64,000 nt of DNA from Candidatus Caenarcanales bacterium. Its GTDB lineage: Bacteria > Cyanobacteriota > Vampirovibrionia > LMEP-6097. The stretch lies in assembly GCA_013216135.1 (NCBI GenBank), contig JABSOS010000008.1:88916-152915 (forward strand), in the 5' to 3' direction. The translations under genes and the position numbers were made by a program. Positions 53,122 through 61,754 of this stretch are shown in pieces (within the stretch, counting starts at the first letter, position 1; each line of letters begins with the position of its first letter). The notes under the pieces are model-generated. The model saw only the letters and a list, made by a program, of their open reading frames with translations. It did not search any database and was not told the origin of the DNA.

Positions 53122-53814
53122 ATGAAAGTATGCATTTTGCAACATGTTAGTTTTGAAGGTCCAGCAATGATACTTGACTGGGTTAAAGAAAAAGGGTTTG
53201 AGTATGAAATTATAAAACTCTTTGAGGGGCAGGCTTTGCCTGCTTTAAATAGTTTTGAGCTGCTCGTCGTGATGGGCGGTCCGATGAGTGTTCATGATGA
53301 AGCAGAGTTCGCTTGGCTTAAAGAAGAAAAAGTCTTTATTAAATCGGCTATTGATTTAGGTAAAAAGGTTCTAGGGATTTGTTTAGGAGCGCAGTTGATA
53401 GCTAATGTTTTAGGGGCTGAAGTTACTAAGGCTGAGAATAAAGAGATTGGCTGGTTTCCAGTGGAGCTTAATGAAAGTTTTAAGCAAAAGCCTTTATTAA
53501 GTGAGATTGATGATAAGTTAAATGTGCTTCACTGGCACGGAGAAGGTTTTAGTATTCCTAATGGGGCTGATTTGATCTTTTCTAGTGAAGGACATCAAAA
53601 TCAGGCTTTTACTTATGGTGGTAATGTGCTTGCTTTGCAGTTTCACTTTGAGATGAATGAGAATACTTTAAAAGATATCCTAGAAAATACTGGTGATATT
53701 CAAGATGCCAAGCCTGAAGATAAATATATTCAAAGTGAAAATGAAGTGCTTGATGGCTTGAGGTATCGAGGGATTTGTAAGAAGAATCTCTTTAGATTGT
53801 TAGATACATTCTAA
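53122..53814 (+). CDS. Class I glutamine amidotransferase domain protein
   Basis: A 230-residue protein, a stand-alone GATase-1: oxyanion strand VMGGPMSVHDE, nucleophile in GICLGAQLIANVLG, then LHWHGEGFSIP and the catalytic His/Glu in QFHFEMNE. Such stand-alone proteins (GuaA-like) hydrolyse glutamine or remove gamma-glutamyl groups. It begins 2 bases after the barrel gene, so it shares its transcript. The partner synthase is not nearby. Confidence 0.9.
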   Translation: MKVCILQHVSFEGPAMILDWVKEKGFEYEIIKLFEGQALPALNSFELLVVMGGPMSVHDEAEFAWLKEEKVFIKSAIDLGKKVLGICLGAQLIANVLGAEVTKAENKEIGWFPVELNESFKQKPLLSEIDDKLNVLHWHGEGFSIPNGADLIFSSEGHQNQAFTYGGNVLALQFHFEMNENTLKDILENTGDIQDAKPEDKYIQSENEVLDGLRYRGICKKNLFRLLDTF

Positions 53815-53830
53815 GAGATTAATTTTATAA

Positions 53831-54574
53831 CTAGATGTTTCCAAAATCATAAGTAGCGGCTGATTCAAGGCTATAAGGAGATTCTTGTGTAGGCATAATA
53901 ATATTAACTGTATTTACTAAAGATTCTTTAAGGGCTTTTTGAAGTTTGTTATTATTGAGAATATCCCTAGTGGTATCACCTTTCAACATAAAGAAAGGCT
54001 CACTATTTTTTCTCGGGTTTAGTGCAATTTTTTGACCATTATTTATAGATACTGTACTTGGAGTGAAAGTGCCTAAGCTCTCTTTCCCATCATTTTTTTT
54101 AAGGTAGAAAGATCCTTCTATAGTTATTTCTTGGGCACTAGTATCTTTGCCTTCAGGTATAACCTCTATTTTAAATTTAGCATTGTTAGCATCAAATTGA
54201 TTTTCTGTTTCAGGAATAATTGGTTTGATATCAAGATTTACACTCTTATCAATTAAGCTTATTATTTTCTTTAAGTCTCTTGGTGTCTCAATTTTTTCTG
54301 AAAGTGAATTAATGATTTTGTCTAAATTTTGAAGTGTAGTCTCAGATAGTCTACTAAATAATTTCTCTATCTCTAGCTGTATGGTAGTCCCATTATCTAC
54401 AGCAGACAATTGTTGCAATTTCTCAAAACTTATTTTAGGAGTAGAGATTGATCCTGACTTACTATTTTGAGAGGGGGAGAGCTTTTCAGCAATATTAGTT
54501 AAAGATTTAATAGTATTAAAGTATCCCTTGCCTATTTCAGGTAAAGAATTATTTGCACTCACTGTACTTGACAT
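53831..54574 (-). CDS. Orphan beta-rich protein
   Basis: A 247-residue soluble protein: Ser-rich polar N-terminus, a helical middle, and a beta C-terminal half (KFKIEVIPEGK, EITIEGSFYLKKND). No signal peptide, no motif and no ribosome binding site. Single gene. Function unknown. Confidence 0.6.
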   Translation of the reverse strand: MSSTVSANNSLPEIGKGYFNTIKSLTNIAEKLSPSQNSKSGSISTPKISFEKLQQLSAVDNGTTIQLEIEKLFSRLSETTLQNLDKIINSLSEKIETPRDLKKIISLIDKSVNLDIKPIIPETENQFDANNAKFKIEVIPEGKDTSAQEITIEGSFYLKKNDGKESLGTFTPSTVSINNGQKIALNPRKNSEPFFMLKGDTTRDILNNNKLQKALKESLVNTVNIIMPTQESPYSLESAATYDFGNI

Positions 54575-54626
54575 TCTAAGAATACTAAACTATTTTTGAA
54601 TATTAAGTCAATTAAGATAAGTTCGG

Positions 54627-55919
54627 CTAGCTCTTCATTAACTCAGGAGAAACAGTAGCTTTATCTTCATAGTTAACATTGTTAATTACTCTTGAAGAAT
54701 AGTTCCCGAATAGATAAGTCCAAATCCAGTCAAAGAGAACTACAGCTCTATTTCTAAAGCCGATAAGAAGTAATAAGTGAACTAGACCCCATAGTATCCA
54801 TGCTGCAGAACCTTTAAGGTGAAGCATCGGCAATTCAGCCACAGCTGCACGCTTACCGATAATCGCCATAGTACCTAAATCATCATATTTAAATGGTTTT
54901 AGTTCTGATTTATCTTTACCAGCGCAAAGCTTTCTTAAAGATCTACCTAAATAAATTCCTTGCTGTTTAGCAACAGAACCTAAACCTGGAAGAGGTCTAT
55001 CTTCTTGCATGAATTCAGCTGTATCACCGAGGACAAATACTTTATCGTCATCGTGAAGGTTTAAATATTCATCGACTTGGATTTTATTTCCTCGAGCTGG
55101 CTTGTCGATGTTAAGTAACTTAACAGCACCTACGCCGCGAACTCCAGCTGCCCAAATAATAGTGTTAGCTTCTAAAGTTCCTTCGGAAGTCTCTACTATA
55201 TTAGGTTTAATATCTTTTACCATAGTATTTAGTTTTACTTGGATACCGAGTTTATGAAGTGCTCTTAATGAGTAGTCTGATAAGTAAGTTGAGAATGGAC
55301 CTAAAGGTCTTTCTCCGGCTTCGATTAAATGAACGGTGATATCTTCAAAATTAATAGCTTTCTCTTCTTGAGCAAATTGTCTAGCAATTTCAGAAATAAT
55401 ACCAGCCATCTCTACTCCAGTAGGACCGGCTCCAACGATAGCAAAGCTCAGCATTTTCTTTCTAGCTTCTTTATCATGAGTGATAAGAGAACTCTCTAAC
55501 TGAGTCTGGATATGGTTTTTTAATCTGAGTGCGCCACCTAAAGTTTTTAATGTGAAAACATCTTTTTGCCAATGATCGTTTCCGAAGAAGTTATAAGTAC
55601 TTCCAGTAGCGATTACTAAATAATCATAATCGTACTCATTGTAGTCTGTGAATACTCTTTGTCCAGATCTATCTATATTCTGGACTTCTTCCATCCTTAC
55701 TGTGATGTTGTCGCTTTCTGCGAAAACTAATCTAAGAGGAATAGCAACATTCTCTGGAGAAAGGATTCCAGCTGCGACTTGATAAAGTAATGGTTGGAAT
55801 AAATGATGGTTTTGTTTATCGATTAATAGAACATCAACATCATAATTAGCAAGTTTTCTAGCGGCAAAAATACCTCCAAAACCACCACCGATAATAATTA
55901 CTCTTTTTCTGTGAGACAT
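54627..55919 (-). CDS. ndh: Type II NADH dehydrogenase (NDH-2)
   Basis: A 430-residue flavoprotein that passes electrons from NADH to quinone without proton pumping. FAD site RVIIIGGGFGGIFAARKL at the start, a second GxGxxG (AIVGAGPTGVEMAGII, about 165), VFVLGDTAEF, the AKQQGIYLG helix and a C-terminal amphipathic/hydrophobic anchor (SAAWILWGLVHLLLLIGF). Peripheral inner-membrane enzyme. Length normal. Confidence 0.94.
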   Translation of the reverse strand: MSHRKRVIIIGGGFGGIFAARKLANYDVDVLLIDKQNHHLFQPLLYQVAAGILSPENVAIPLRLVFAESDNITVRMEEVQNIDRSGQRVFTDYNEYDYDYLVIATGSTYNFFGNDHWQKDVFTLKTLGGALRLKNHIQTQLESSLITHDKEARKKMLSFAIVGAGPTGVEMAGIISEIARQFAQEEKAINFEDITVHLIEAGERPLGPFSTYLSDYSLRALHKLGIQVKLNTMVKDIKPNIVETSEGTLEANTIIWAAGVRGVGAVKLLNIDKPARGNKIQVDEYLNLHDDDKVFVLGDTAEFMQEDRPLPGLGSVAKQQGIYLGRSLRKLCAGKDKSELKPFKYDDLGTMAIIGKRAAVAELPMLHLKGSAAWILWGLVHLLLLIGFRNRAVVLFDWIWTYLFGNYSSRVINNVNYEDKATVSPELMKS

Positions 55920-55939
55920 TACATTTGCAATCTTAACTC

Positions 55940-55971
55940 TTTAGGATGAGAATTGTTTAAAAACAATGAAA
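55940..55971. repeat. 32-bp direct repeat, copy 1 (after flagellin)
   Basis: Identical over 32 bases to 57097-57128, same orientation. Contains a small hairpin ATTGTTT-AA-AAACAAT. This copy begins 8 bases beyond the flagellin stop. Confidence 0.85.
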
Positions 55972-55979
55972 ATTTAAAC

Positions 55980-56978
55980 TTATGGCAATAAACTTAAGGC
56001 AAACTGCTTTTGAGAGTTAGCTTGACTAAGCATTGATGCAGCAGTGTTCTGTTTAATTTGACTTTGAATATAGTTTTTACTTTCTGCAGCAATATCAGTA
56101 TCTTGAAAATTAGATAAACTTTTATTTAAATCAATAATTTCTTCTTCATGTCCTGCAATTCTTGCTTCGACATAGGAGTATTTGGCGTCAATAACAGAGT
56201 GCATACGACTAACATTATTTATCATCTGAGTTAAATGATCTAAAGTATCAGTATCATTTGGGGGCCCATCACCACTCTCCAATTCAGGTTCAATGCTAGC
56301 CCCAGGTATTTTAAGTTTGGATAATTTATTTTCATTAGCTGGGACGCCATTGTTTATTCCAGCATTATTGATTCCATTTCTTGGAAAAACTCCTATACCA
56401 TCCTCATATGAAGTACCTGTTCCACCTGTAAAGTCTAAATTAAACTGTTCTCCGTCATTTGCACCAAGTTGATAATTTACGCCAATCCTGTTTGCGTCAG
56501 AGCCATCTGCAGAGCCAAACAGTCCTAAAATAATTCGGTCATAACTGGGGTTTGCGCTAAATCCAGCCTCGGTTACATTTACCTTAGTATTTCTTGCTAT
56601 TGTATCTTGAGCTTCAATTAATTCATTAATTTCTCTTTGTAAAGCATTTTTTTCGTCAACTGAATTCGTTCCATTAATTCCCTGAACGAATAATTCTCGA
56701 ATTCTTTGAAGATTATCACTACTTTGATTTAAACCAGATTTTGCAACTTCTAAATGACCTAACATTTCATAGGCATTAGTCTTAGCTTTTTGAATACCTT
56801 TTAATCTTGAGTTTACCTTCGCGGCGATACTCATACTAGCGACATCGTCACCAGCTTTATTTATTCTTACTCCTGAGCTTAATTTACGAACAGAGTTATT
56901 CAAATTATCAGAACTTTTAGCTAAAGATCGATTAACTGATGAGCTTAAAGAAGAATGTTGAACAGATAAAACAGTCAT
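55980..56978 (-). CDS. Flagellin
   Basis: A 332-residue filament subunit. Conserved N-terminal D0/D1 (NLNNSVRKLSSGVRINKAGDD, ASMSIAAKVNSRLKGI, QSSDNLQRIREL) and C-terminal D0/D1 (AKYSYVEARIAGHEEEIIDL, then FQDTDIAAESK to the LLP end) are present, with a short variable Gly/Asn-rich middle (about 160-225). Exported by the flagellar type III system, so no signal peptide. Nearby flagellar genes are absent, which suggests a dispersed flagellin gene. 32-bp repeats flank it. Confidence 0.95.
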   Translation of the reverse strand: MTVLSVQHSSLSSSVNRSLAKSSDNLNNSVRKLSSGVRINKAGDDVASMSIAAKVNSRLKGIQKAKTNAYEMLGHLEVAKSGLNQSSDNLQRIRELFVQGINGTNSVDEKNALQREINELIEAQDTIARNTKVNVTEAGFSANPSYDRIILGLFGSADGSDANRIGVNYQLGANDGEQFNLDFTGGTGTSYEDGIGVFPRNGINNAGINNGVPANENKLSKLKIPGASIEPELESGDGPPNDTDTLDHLTQMINNVSRMHSVIDAKYSYVEARIAGHEEEIIDLNKSLSNFQDTDIAAESKNYIQSQIKQNTAASMLSQANSQKQFALSLLP

Positions 56979-57096
56979 TAATAATTTATTTAAATCCTTT
57001 GAACTAATCTATATGATCTAGTTATCGGTTAAAAGTATTAAAACTAAATATGTATTTTGAATTTCTTCGATTCTTGCTGAAAAATAATTGCCATTA

Positions 57097-57128
57097 TTTA
57101 GGATGAGAATTGTTTAAAAACAATGAAA
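57097..57128. repeat. 32-bp direct repeat, copy 2 (upstream of flagellin)
   Basis: Exact copy of 55940-55971 in the same orientation, 1157 bases away. It lies 15 bases past the stop of the minus-strand gene at 57143, as copy 1 lies past the flagellin stop, so both could act as mRNA 3' ends. Confidence 0.85.
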
Positions 57129-57142
57129 TTTTAAGTATTAGT

Positions 57143-58771
57143 TTAGAGGCTAGCAATTTGAGATCTTGGACTGCTAGTAGGGACTTGATAAGTTTCTATT
57201 CTTTCCCTCGGGGCGATTCTCTTTTCTTTAAACTCCTGGATAATTTCTTGATCACTAACCTTTTCTGCTTCTATTTCTTTTGCTAAAGCAATACCCATTC
57301 TTGTTCCTATAATTTCAGCACCAATGCCCATATTTTGTTGTATACGTCCAATTCCTTGAACATCTGGTGAGAAGCCAATAGCTTCACTGATGCCATATAA
57401 ATTACTTATTTCAGTATGTTGACCGACATCTGCTTCGGTATGAATTTCTGCTTTTTCCAGTTTTTGGTTAATGGGGTTTCTGAAGTATTTATTTAAGCCT
57501 TCATTCTGTAGACCTCTAGTGTCATTATGGTAGATAAAAGAAGCAACAGAATTAGGGGAAATATCAGAAGATAAAAGTTCATCGAATTCAAGTGGGTTTG
57601 TAGTTTTGAAGCTTAAGCCTGTATCCCTTACGTAAAGAGCTTTTGGGGTTGAATACTCAATATCTCTTCCAAGTTTTTCTTCAAGATATAATGCAAACTC
57701 ATTTACTAATTCTTTCATATCTTCACTAGGCTCTTTTCCTTGAGAGAAGTCTATAGCTTCATTCATATTTTCGGGACGAAATAGAAAGCCATTGAAATTT
57801 ATTTTTCCCTCTGCTGGAGATGATAGGTTAAACGCCCCTACGTATGCATCACCATTTTCATGATTAGTTAATCCAAGTCTTTGAGATAAATCAGGTTTTT
57901 TTTCTTGGATATATTTAGTGAAATCTTGTCCAATAGCACCTCCTATTACGGTAGATTTTTTCGAATCTTTTATTCTTGCATTAGGATCAGCTTCTTTCCT
58001 GAGTTCAAAATCTAATTGATCAAGTTCGCTATGGCTAATATTAAATGAAGGAATTAGGCTCATAGTTAGTAATTCATTTTCTGCTGGTTTAATATATTTA
58101 CTCTCTATAGTTTCTGAGTTTAAAGATGAGAATATGAAAGTATCTGCACTTGTATCAATAAACTGCTTCCCAGAGAGGATTGTGTATTTTTCATCCTTGC
58201 TTTCATGATGAATACCTAGTCCAATTATTTTTTCTGAGCCATCAGTGAATTTTTCAGTCTCAACTGTGATCGTTGGGCTATAGATGACTTCTATTTTCTC
58301 TTCCTGAATTATTGTATCGATAGTCTTTTGTAAATTGGCTTGGTTTACAGAGACGCCATCTTCTCCTAGACCAGCTTTGCTGATTATCTCTTTGAAAATA
58401 GTATTGTCTTTGAAAGCTTCAAAATCTTTGTCTAAGTAACTTTGATTTGTATTAGAAATTAGATTTGAAAGGCTTTTATTCTTGTCTCTTGTAACTATTG
58501 TTACTGATATATTTACACCTCTTTCCGCTGCTTCACGCTTTGCTGCAAGTGCAGTTATTAACGCTTCAAGGTCATTACCAAGAATAACTAAGTCACTATT
58601 TTCTATTTTAGGGCTAGTTATTTCGTATTCATTTGACAATGGAATAGATGGATGGACATATTGATTAATTTCACTTTTAATGAACTGATCTTTATCCTTT
58701 ACCGGAATTTGATCTACCTCATTGTTTGTTGTTTTTTGATTTGAACCTAATTTTCTTAAAAAGTTGAAAAT
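57143..58771 (-). CDS. Flavoprotein-like orphan (FAD-oxidoreductase fold), possible ATT start
   Basis: The familiar start would be a TTG at 58639 (498 residues), but the same frame continues coding-like upstream for 44 codons (IFNFLRKLGSNQ, later FIKSEINQYVHPS) to an ATT at 58771, itself preceded by AGGT about 9 bases away and a stop just beyond. The domain resembles FAD-dependent oxidoreductases (SDLVILGNDLEALITALAAKREA at the nucleotide-binding site, and NMGIGAEIIGTRMGIALAKEI near the end as in the flavin-binding tail), but the GxGxxG glycines are partly lost, so FAD binding is uncertain. Function unknown. Confidence 0.65.
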   Translation of the reverse strand: MFNFLRKLGSNQKTTNNEVDQIPVKDKDQFIKSEINQYVHPSIPLSNEYEITSPKIENSDLVILGNDLEALITALAAKREAAERGVNISVTIVTRDKNKSLSNLISNTNQSYLDKDFEAFKDNTIFKEIISKAGLGEDGVSVNQANLQKTIDTIIQEEKIEVIYSPTITVETEKFTDGSEKIIGLGIHHESKDEKYTILSGKQFIDTSADTFIFSSLNSETIESKYIKPAENELLTMSLIPSFNISHSELDQLDFELRKEADPNARIKDSKKSTVIGGAIGQDFTKYIQEKKPDLSQRLGLTNHENGDAYVGAFNLSSPAEGKINFNGFLFRPENMNEAIDFSQGKEPSEDMKELVNEFALYLEEKLGRDIEYSTPKALYVRDTGLSFKTTNPLEFDELLSSDISPNSVASFIYHNDTRGLQNEGLNKYFRNPINQKLEKAEIHTEADVGQHTEISNLYGISEAIGFSPDVQGIGRIQQNMGIGAEIIGTRMGIALAKEIEAEKVSDQEIIQEFKEKRIAPRERIETYQVPTSSPRSQIASL

Positions 58772-58828
58772 TCTATCTTACCTATAACTCGAAACACCAT
58801 GAATATACAAGGTATTATTTAAAATAAC

Positions 58829-59014
58829 TTGATATACAAATTTAACCTAGCCTTAATTTACCTAAGCTTTTTGGCTTTACTTTTAGCGACACCAAGCGCT
58901 TTTGCATTTCATAGAAGAAATGTAATAGTAAGACTTTCTGGTGTTGTAGATATATCTAATATTGATAATAATGAAATTACTTTTGATTATATTTTTGTTA
59001 TTGACCTAGATTAA
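58829..59014 (+). CDS. Small secreted peptide, 61 residues
   Basis: A short frame from a TTG at 58829. The N-terminal half is a plausible signal peptide (ALIYLSFLALLLATPSAFA, cleavage near residue 26), followed by a strand-rich mature part of about 35 residues. No ribosome binding site at ideal distance (AAGG about 15 bases upstream). Moderate to low confidence. Confidence 0.45.
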   Translation: MIYKFNLALIYLSFLALLLATPSAFAFHRRNVIVRLSGVVDISNIDNNEITFDYIFVIDLD

Positions 59015-59035
59015 TAGCAGATAGTTGTGCAAAGT

Positions 59036-59890
59036 CTAATAGCAGTCCCAGATAAATTGGTTGACTTTTGCATGGGCTGTGTTTTTTCTTCTAGCTAAAT
59101 AAACTAGTAATTTTTCGGTAGGTTCTATTTCGTTTAATTCATAAAGTTTACAAGAACGTAATTCTTTTTTGATTTCAAAGTGAGGGAGCCTACCCCAGCC
59201 CATCCCATTTAAAATTAATTCTTTTTTACTCTGTAAGTCAGAGACAAACCACTTACTGTTTTTAGAATAGAGTCCAGCTGTTGCTCCGTGAGCAAGACTA
59301 CTTCTTAAAACTATCTGTGGATATTTTTTTAATTTCTCTAGACTTTTCTTTTTTAGATTTAGGAATGGATGGTCACTTGCTATTAAAAGTGGCATTTCTG
59401 TTCTAAAGATCCTTTTATATTCAAGTTCTTTATCGTTAGTTTTGGTTTCGACAAAGGCAATATCTGATTTGTTTTCAAGTAGTAACTGCTCCCCACTTAA
59501 AACTTCTCTTTCTAAAAAGATATGAGTTTTCGGGAATACTTTATTAACTTCTTTAATAACTGAACTAAGTTTATTTAGTGGAAACATAATCGATGAGCTG
59601 ATTTTGATATGTGACTCAATATTTTCACCGAGCAGTTTAATAAAATCTTCGAGGTGATCTTGAAGTATACAAATCTCCTCAGCTCTTTCTATCAGCATTT
59701 TTGCTTTACTTGTAAGCTGAGCTTTATAAGTATTTTTCTCAATTAAATCAAAACCTATCTTAGTTTCTAGAATTTTTATACTACGACTGAGACCTGATTT
59801 CGCGATGAAAAGACTATCAGCGGCAGCACTTATGCTACCTTCTTCTTCTACTGTTTTCAACATTTCTATTTGCTCAATATCAAGAACCAT
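59036..59890 (-). CDS. LysR-family regulator, divergent from yceI
   Basis: A 284-residue regulator: N-terminal helix-turn-helix (TVEEEGSISAAADSLFIAKSGLSRSIKILE) and effector domain from about 85. It is transcribed away from the YceI/GST/pirin genes across a gap holding two related palindromes (59904-59965), the classic layout for a LysR activator and its target operon. The effector may be a quinone or other electrophile, judged only by the target genes. Confidence 0.92.
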   Translation of the reverse strand: MVLDIEQIEMLKTVEEEGSISAAADSLFIAKSGLSRSIKILETKIGFDLIEKNTYKAQLTSKAKMLIERAEEICILQDHLEDFIKLLGENIESHIKISSSIMFPLNKLSSVIKEVNKVFPKTHIFLEREVLSGEQLLLENKSDIAFVETKTNDKELEYKRIFRTEMPLLIASDHPFLNLKKKSLEKLKKYPQIVLRSSLAHGATAGLYSKNSKWFVSDLQSKKELILNGMGWGRLPHFEIKKELRSCKLYELNEIEPTEKLLVYLARRKNTAHAKVNQFIWDCY

Positions 59891-59903
59891 GGCTATATTT
59901 TAG

Positions 59904-59965
59904 CAACTTGTTCGAAAAAGTGAACAAGTTGTGGCTAAACTTGTAACAATTATGTGAACAAGTTT
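59904..59965. promoter_or_regulatory. Two tandem palindromic operators in the lysR-yceI gap
   Basis: Site 1: CAACTTGTTC (59904-59913) and GAACAAGTTG (59922-59931), perfect 10-bp dyad. Site 2: AAACTTGT (59937-59944) and ACAAGTTT (59958-59965), perfect 8-bp dyad with 13-base centre. Both share the half-site ACTTGT, i.e. LysR-type T-n-A sites. A TATAAA-like -10 box (about 59971-59977) follows for yceI. Confidence 0.75.
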
Positions 59966-60033
59966 GGGTATTATAAAAATATAGCGAAAAACACAGCGCA
60001 AAATTTTACAAAGAATATTAAGGAGAACAACAA

Positions 60034-60633
60034 ATGAACAGAAGACAAATTATAAAACTAGCTTTAGGACTCTTAATTGCAAACTCAGCATTGCCAAGTT
60101 TAGCGATTAGTACTTTAAATGTTTTAGAAAATCAAAGTGAGGTCACATGGTCAGGGTCTAAAGGAATTAAAGCTTTAGGTACACACACCGGAACAGTTGC
60201 TGTAAAAGACGGCAAAGTTATAGTAAATGACTTAGGTGAAATTGCAAAAGCTGAAATCGAAATCGATATGAGCCAAATTGATAATCATGATCTAAGTGGT
60301 GAGTGGAAAGAGAAATTGCTTACTCATTTGAGATCACCTGATTTCTTTGATGTTGAAAAGCATGCTTCAGCGAAATTCCAGTCTAAGAAAGTGATTAAAC
60401 TTACTGGTAACAGATATAAACTTATCGGTGACATGACTATCAAAGGAATAAAAAGAGAAGCGGTTATTATCGGTGAGTATTCAGCAGATAAAGATCATAA
60501 CTTTAAAGGAAATATGAGCTTTGATAGGACTGACTATAATATTAAATTCGGTTCTGGACAGTTCTTTACTAATTTAGGCGATAAAATGATTCATGATGAG
60601 GTAAAGCTAGCTTTTAACATCAAAGCGGAATAA
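60034..60633 (+). CDS. YceI-family exported lipid/polyprenoid-binding protein
   Basis: A 199-residue protein with ribosome binding site AAGGAG. The signal peptide starts MNRRQIIKLALGLLIANSA; the RRQIIK core resembles a twin-arginine signal. The mature part is a YceI lipocalin-like barrel (SEVTWSGSKGIKALGTHTG, HLRSPDFFDVEKHASAKFQS, LTIKG-type MTIKGI). YceI proteins bind polyisoprenoid quinone-like lipids and are induced by stress. First gene of the LysR-controlled unit. Confidence 0.93.
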   Translation: MNRRQIIKLALGLLIANSALPSLAISTLNVLENQSEVTWSGSKGIKALGTHTGTVAVKDGKVIVNDLGEIAKAEIEIDMSQIDNHDLSGEWKEKLLTHLRSPDFFDVEKHASAKFQSKKVIKLTGNRYKLIGDMTIKGIKREAVIIGEYSADKDHNFKGNMSFDRTDYNIKFGSGQFFTNLGDKMIHDEVKLAFNIKAE

Positions 60634-60751
60634 AGCTACTCCTCGACTCCAACTTCTGCGTTCCTCTCGTCTTCAAAATGCTCATGTAATTCCATTACAC
60701 TGCGCTTTTTCATCCTCGAGAGCCTTGAATTTGAAGCCGAGTAGCAGCTTT
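60632..60751. repeat. Long palindromic element between yceI and GST genes
   Basis: Arms 60632-60648 and 60735-60751 pair at 14 of 17 positions. Inside are CTCTCG/CGAGAG (about 60664-60669 with 60716-60721) and TGTAAT-TCC-ATTACA hairpins. The G+C is higher than the flanks. It overlaps the last base of the yceI stop codon and fills the gap to the next gene. The shape is that of a dispersed palindromic repeat; no second full copy was found in the window. Confidence 0.6.
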
Positions 60752-60797
60752 ATTGCAAGAAAGAAAAATAAAATTAGAAAATAAAAGAGGTAATATA

Positions 60798-61733
60798 ATG
60801 GGAACACTCATAGACGGAAAATGGCAAGTTGATCACGTTAATTCATCAGTAAAGAACGGTGAGTTTAAAAGACAAAATTCAGTATTTAGAAATAGTATCG
60901 AAAATAAAGAGGGTGCAAAGCACCCAGCAGTAAAGGATAGATATCATTTGTATGTTTCTTATGCTTGCCCATGGGCTCATCGAACTCTTATTGTAAGAGC
61001 CCTTAAGGGACTTGAAGATATTATTCCAGTATCAATAGTAAGCCCAAGGATGATGGAGAATGGTTGGAGTTTTATTGATGAGTATCCTGATATGATTACT
61101 GATTCAGTTAACTCAGCAAACTTTATTCGTGATCTTTACATAAAGGCTGATCCTAATGTAAATGGTAAAGCGACGGTGCCAGTGCTTTGGGATAAGGTAG
61201 AGGAAACTATAGTCAGTAATGAATCTTCAGAGATTATTAGATTCCTTAATTCTGAATTTAATGAGCTTACTGGAAATGATTTGGATCTTTACCCAGAAGA
61301 ATTAAGAGCTGAGATTGATGAACTTAATGAATATATTTACCCAAATATAAATAATGGAGTTTATCGTTCAGGCTTTGCTACTACTCAAGAAGCATATGAG
61401 AAAGCATTTAAAGAGCTATTTACAGCTTTGGATAAAATTGATGCAAGGCTAGAAGCTAAAGAGTATCTTGTCGGAGACAGGTTGACAGAAGCAGATGTAA
61501 GACTCTTTACGACTTTAGTTCGCTTTGATTTAGTTTACTACAGTCACTTCAAGTGTAATCTGAAGATGTTAAAGGAATATCCTAATCTTCAAAGGTATAC
61601 GAAGGCTTTATATAATCACGAATTAATTAAGCCTACTGTGAATTTAGATCATATTAAAACTCATTACTATTACAGCCAAAGATCTATCAATCCTACTGGA
61701 GTAGTGCCTTTAGGACCTGAACTTGAGTTTTAA
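60798..61733 (+). CDS. Glutathionyl-hydroquinone reductase-like (Xi-class GST) protein
   Basis: A 311-residue protein from the ATG at 60798 (ribosome binding site GAGG; an in-frame TTG at 60753 lies in the palindrome). Signature YACPWAHRTLIVRALKGL carries the active-site cysteine of Xi-class glutathione transferases (YqjG/EcuD1 type), then ATVPVLWDKVEETIVSNESSEI (glutathione site) and DVRLFTTLVRFDLVYY. These enzymes strip glutathione from hydroquinones in the cytoplasm. Second gene of the LysR-linked redox unit. Confidence 0.93.
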   Translation: MGTLIDGKWQVDHVNSSVKNGEFKRQNSVFRNSIENKEGAKHPAVKDRYHLYVSYACPWAHRTLIVRALKGLEDIIPVSIVSPRMMENGWSFIDEYPDMITDSVNSANFIRDLYIKADPNVNGKATVPVLWDKVEETIVSNESSEIIRFLNSEFNELTGNDLDLYPEELRAEIDELNEYIYPNINNGVYRSGFATTQEAYEKAFKELFTALDKIDARLEAKEYLVGDRLTEADVRLFTTLVRFDLVYYSHFKCNLKMLKEYPNLQRYTKALYNHELIKPTVNLDHIKTHYYYSQRSINPTGVVPLGPELEF

Positions 61734-61754
61734 GGATTAACAAAGGAGTTTTTT

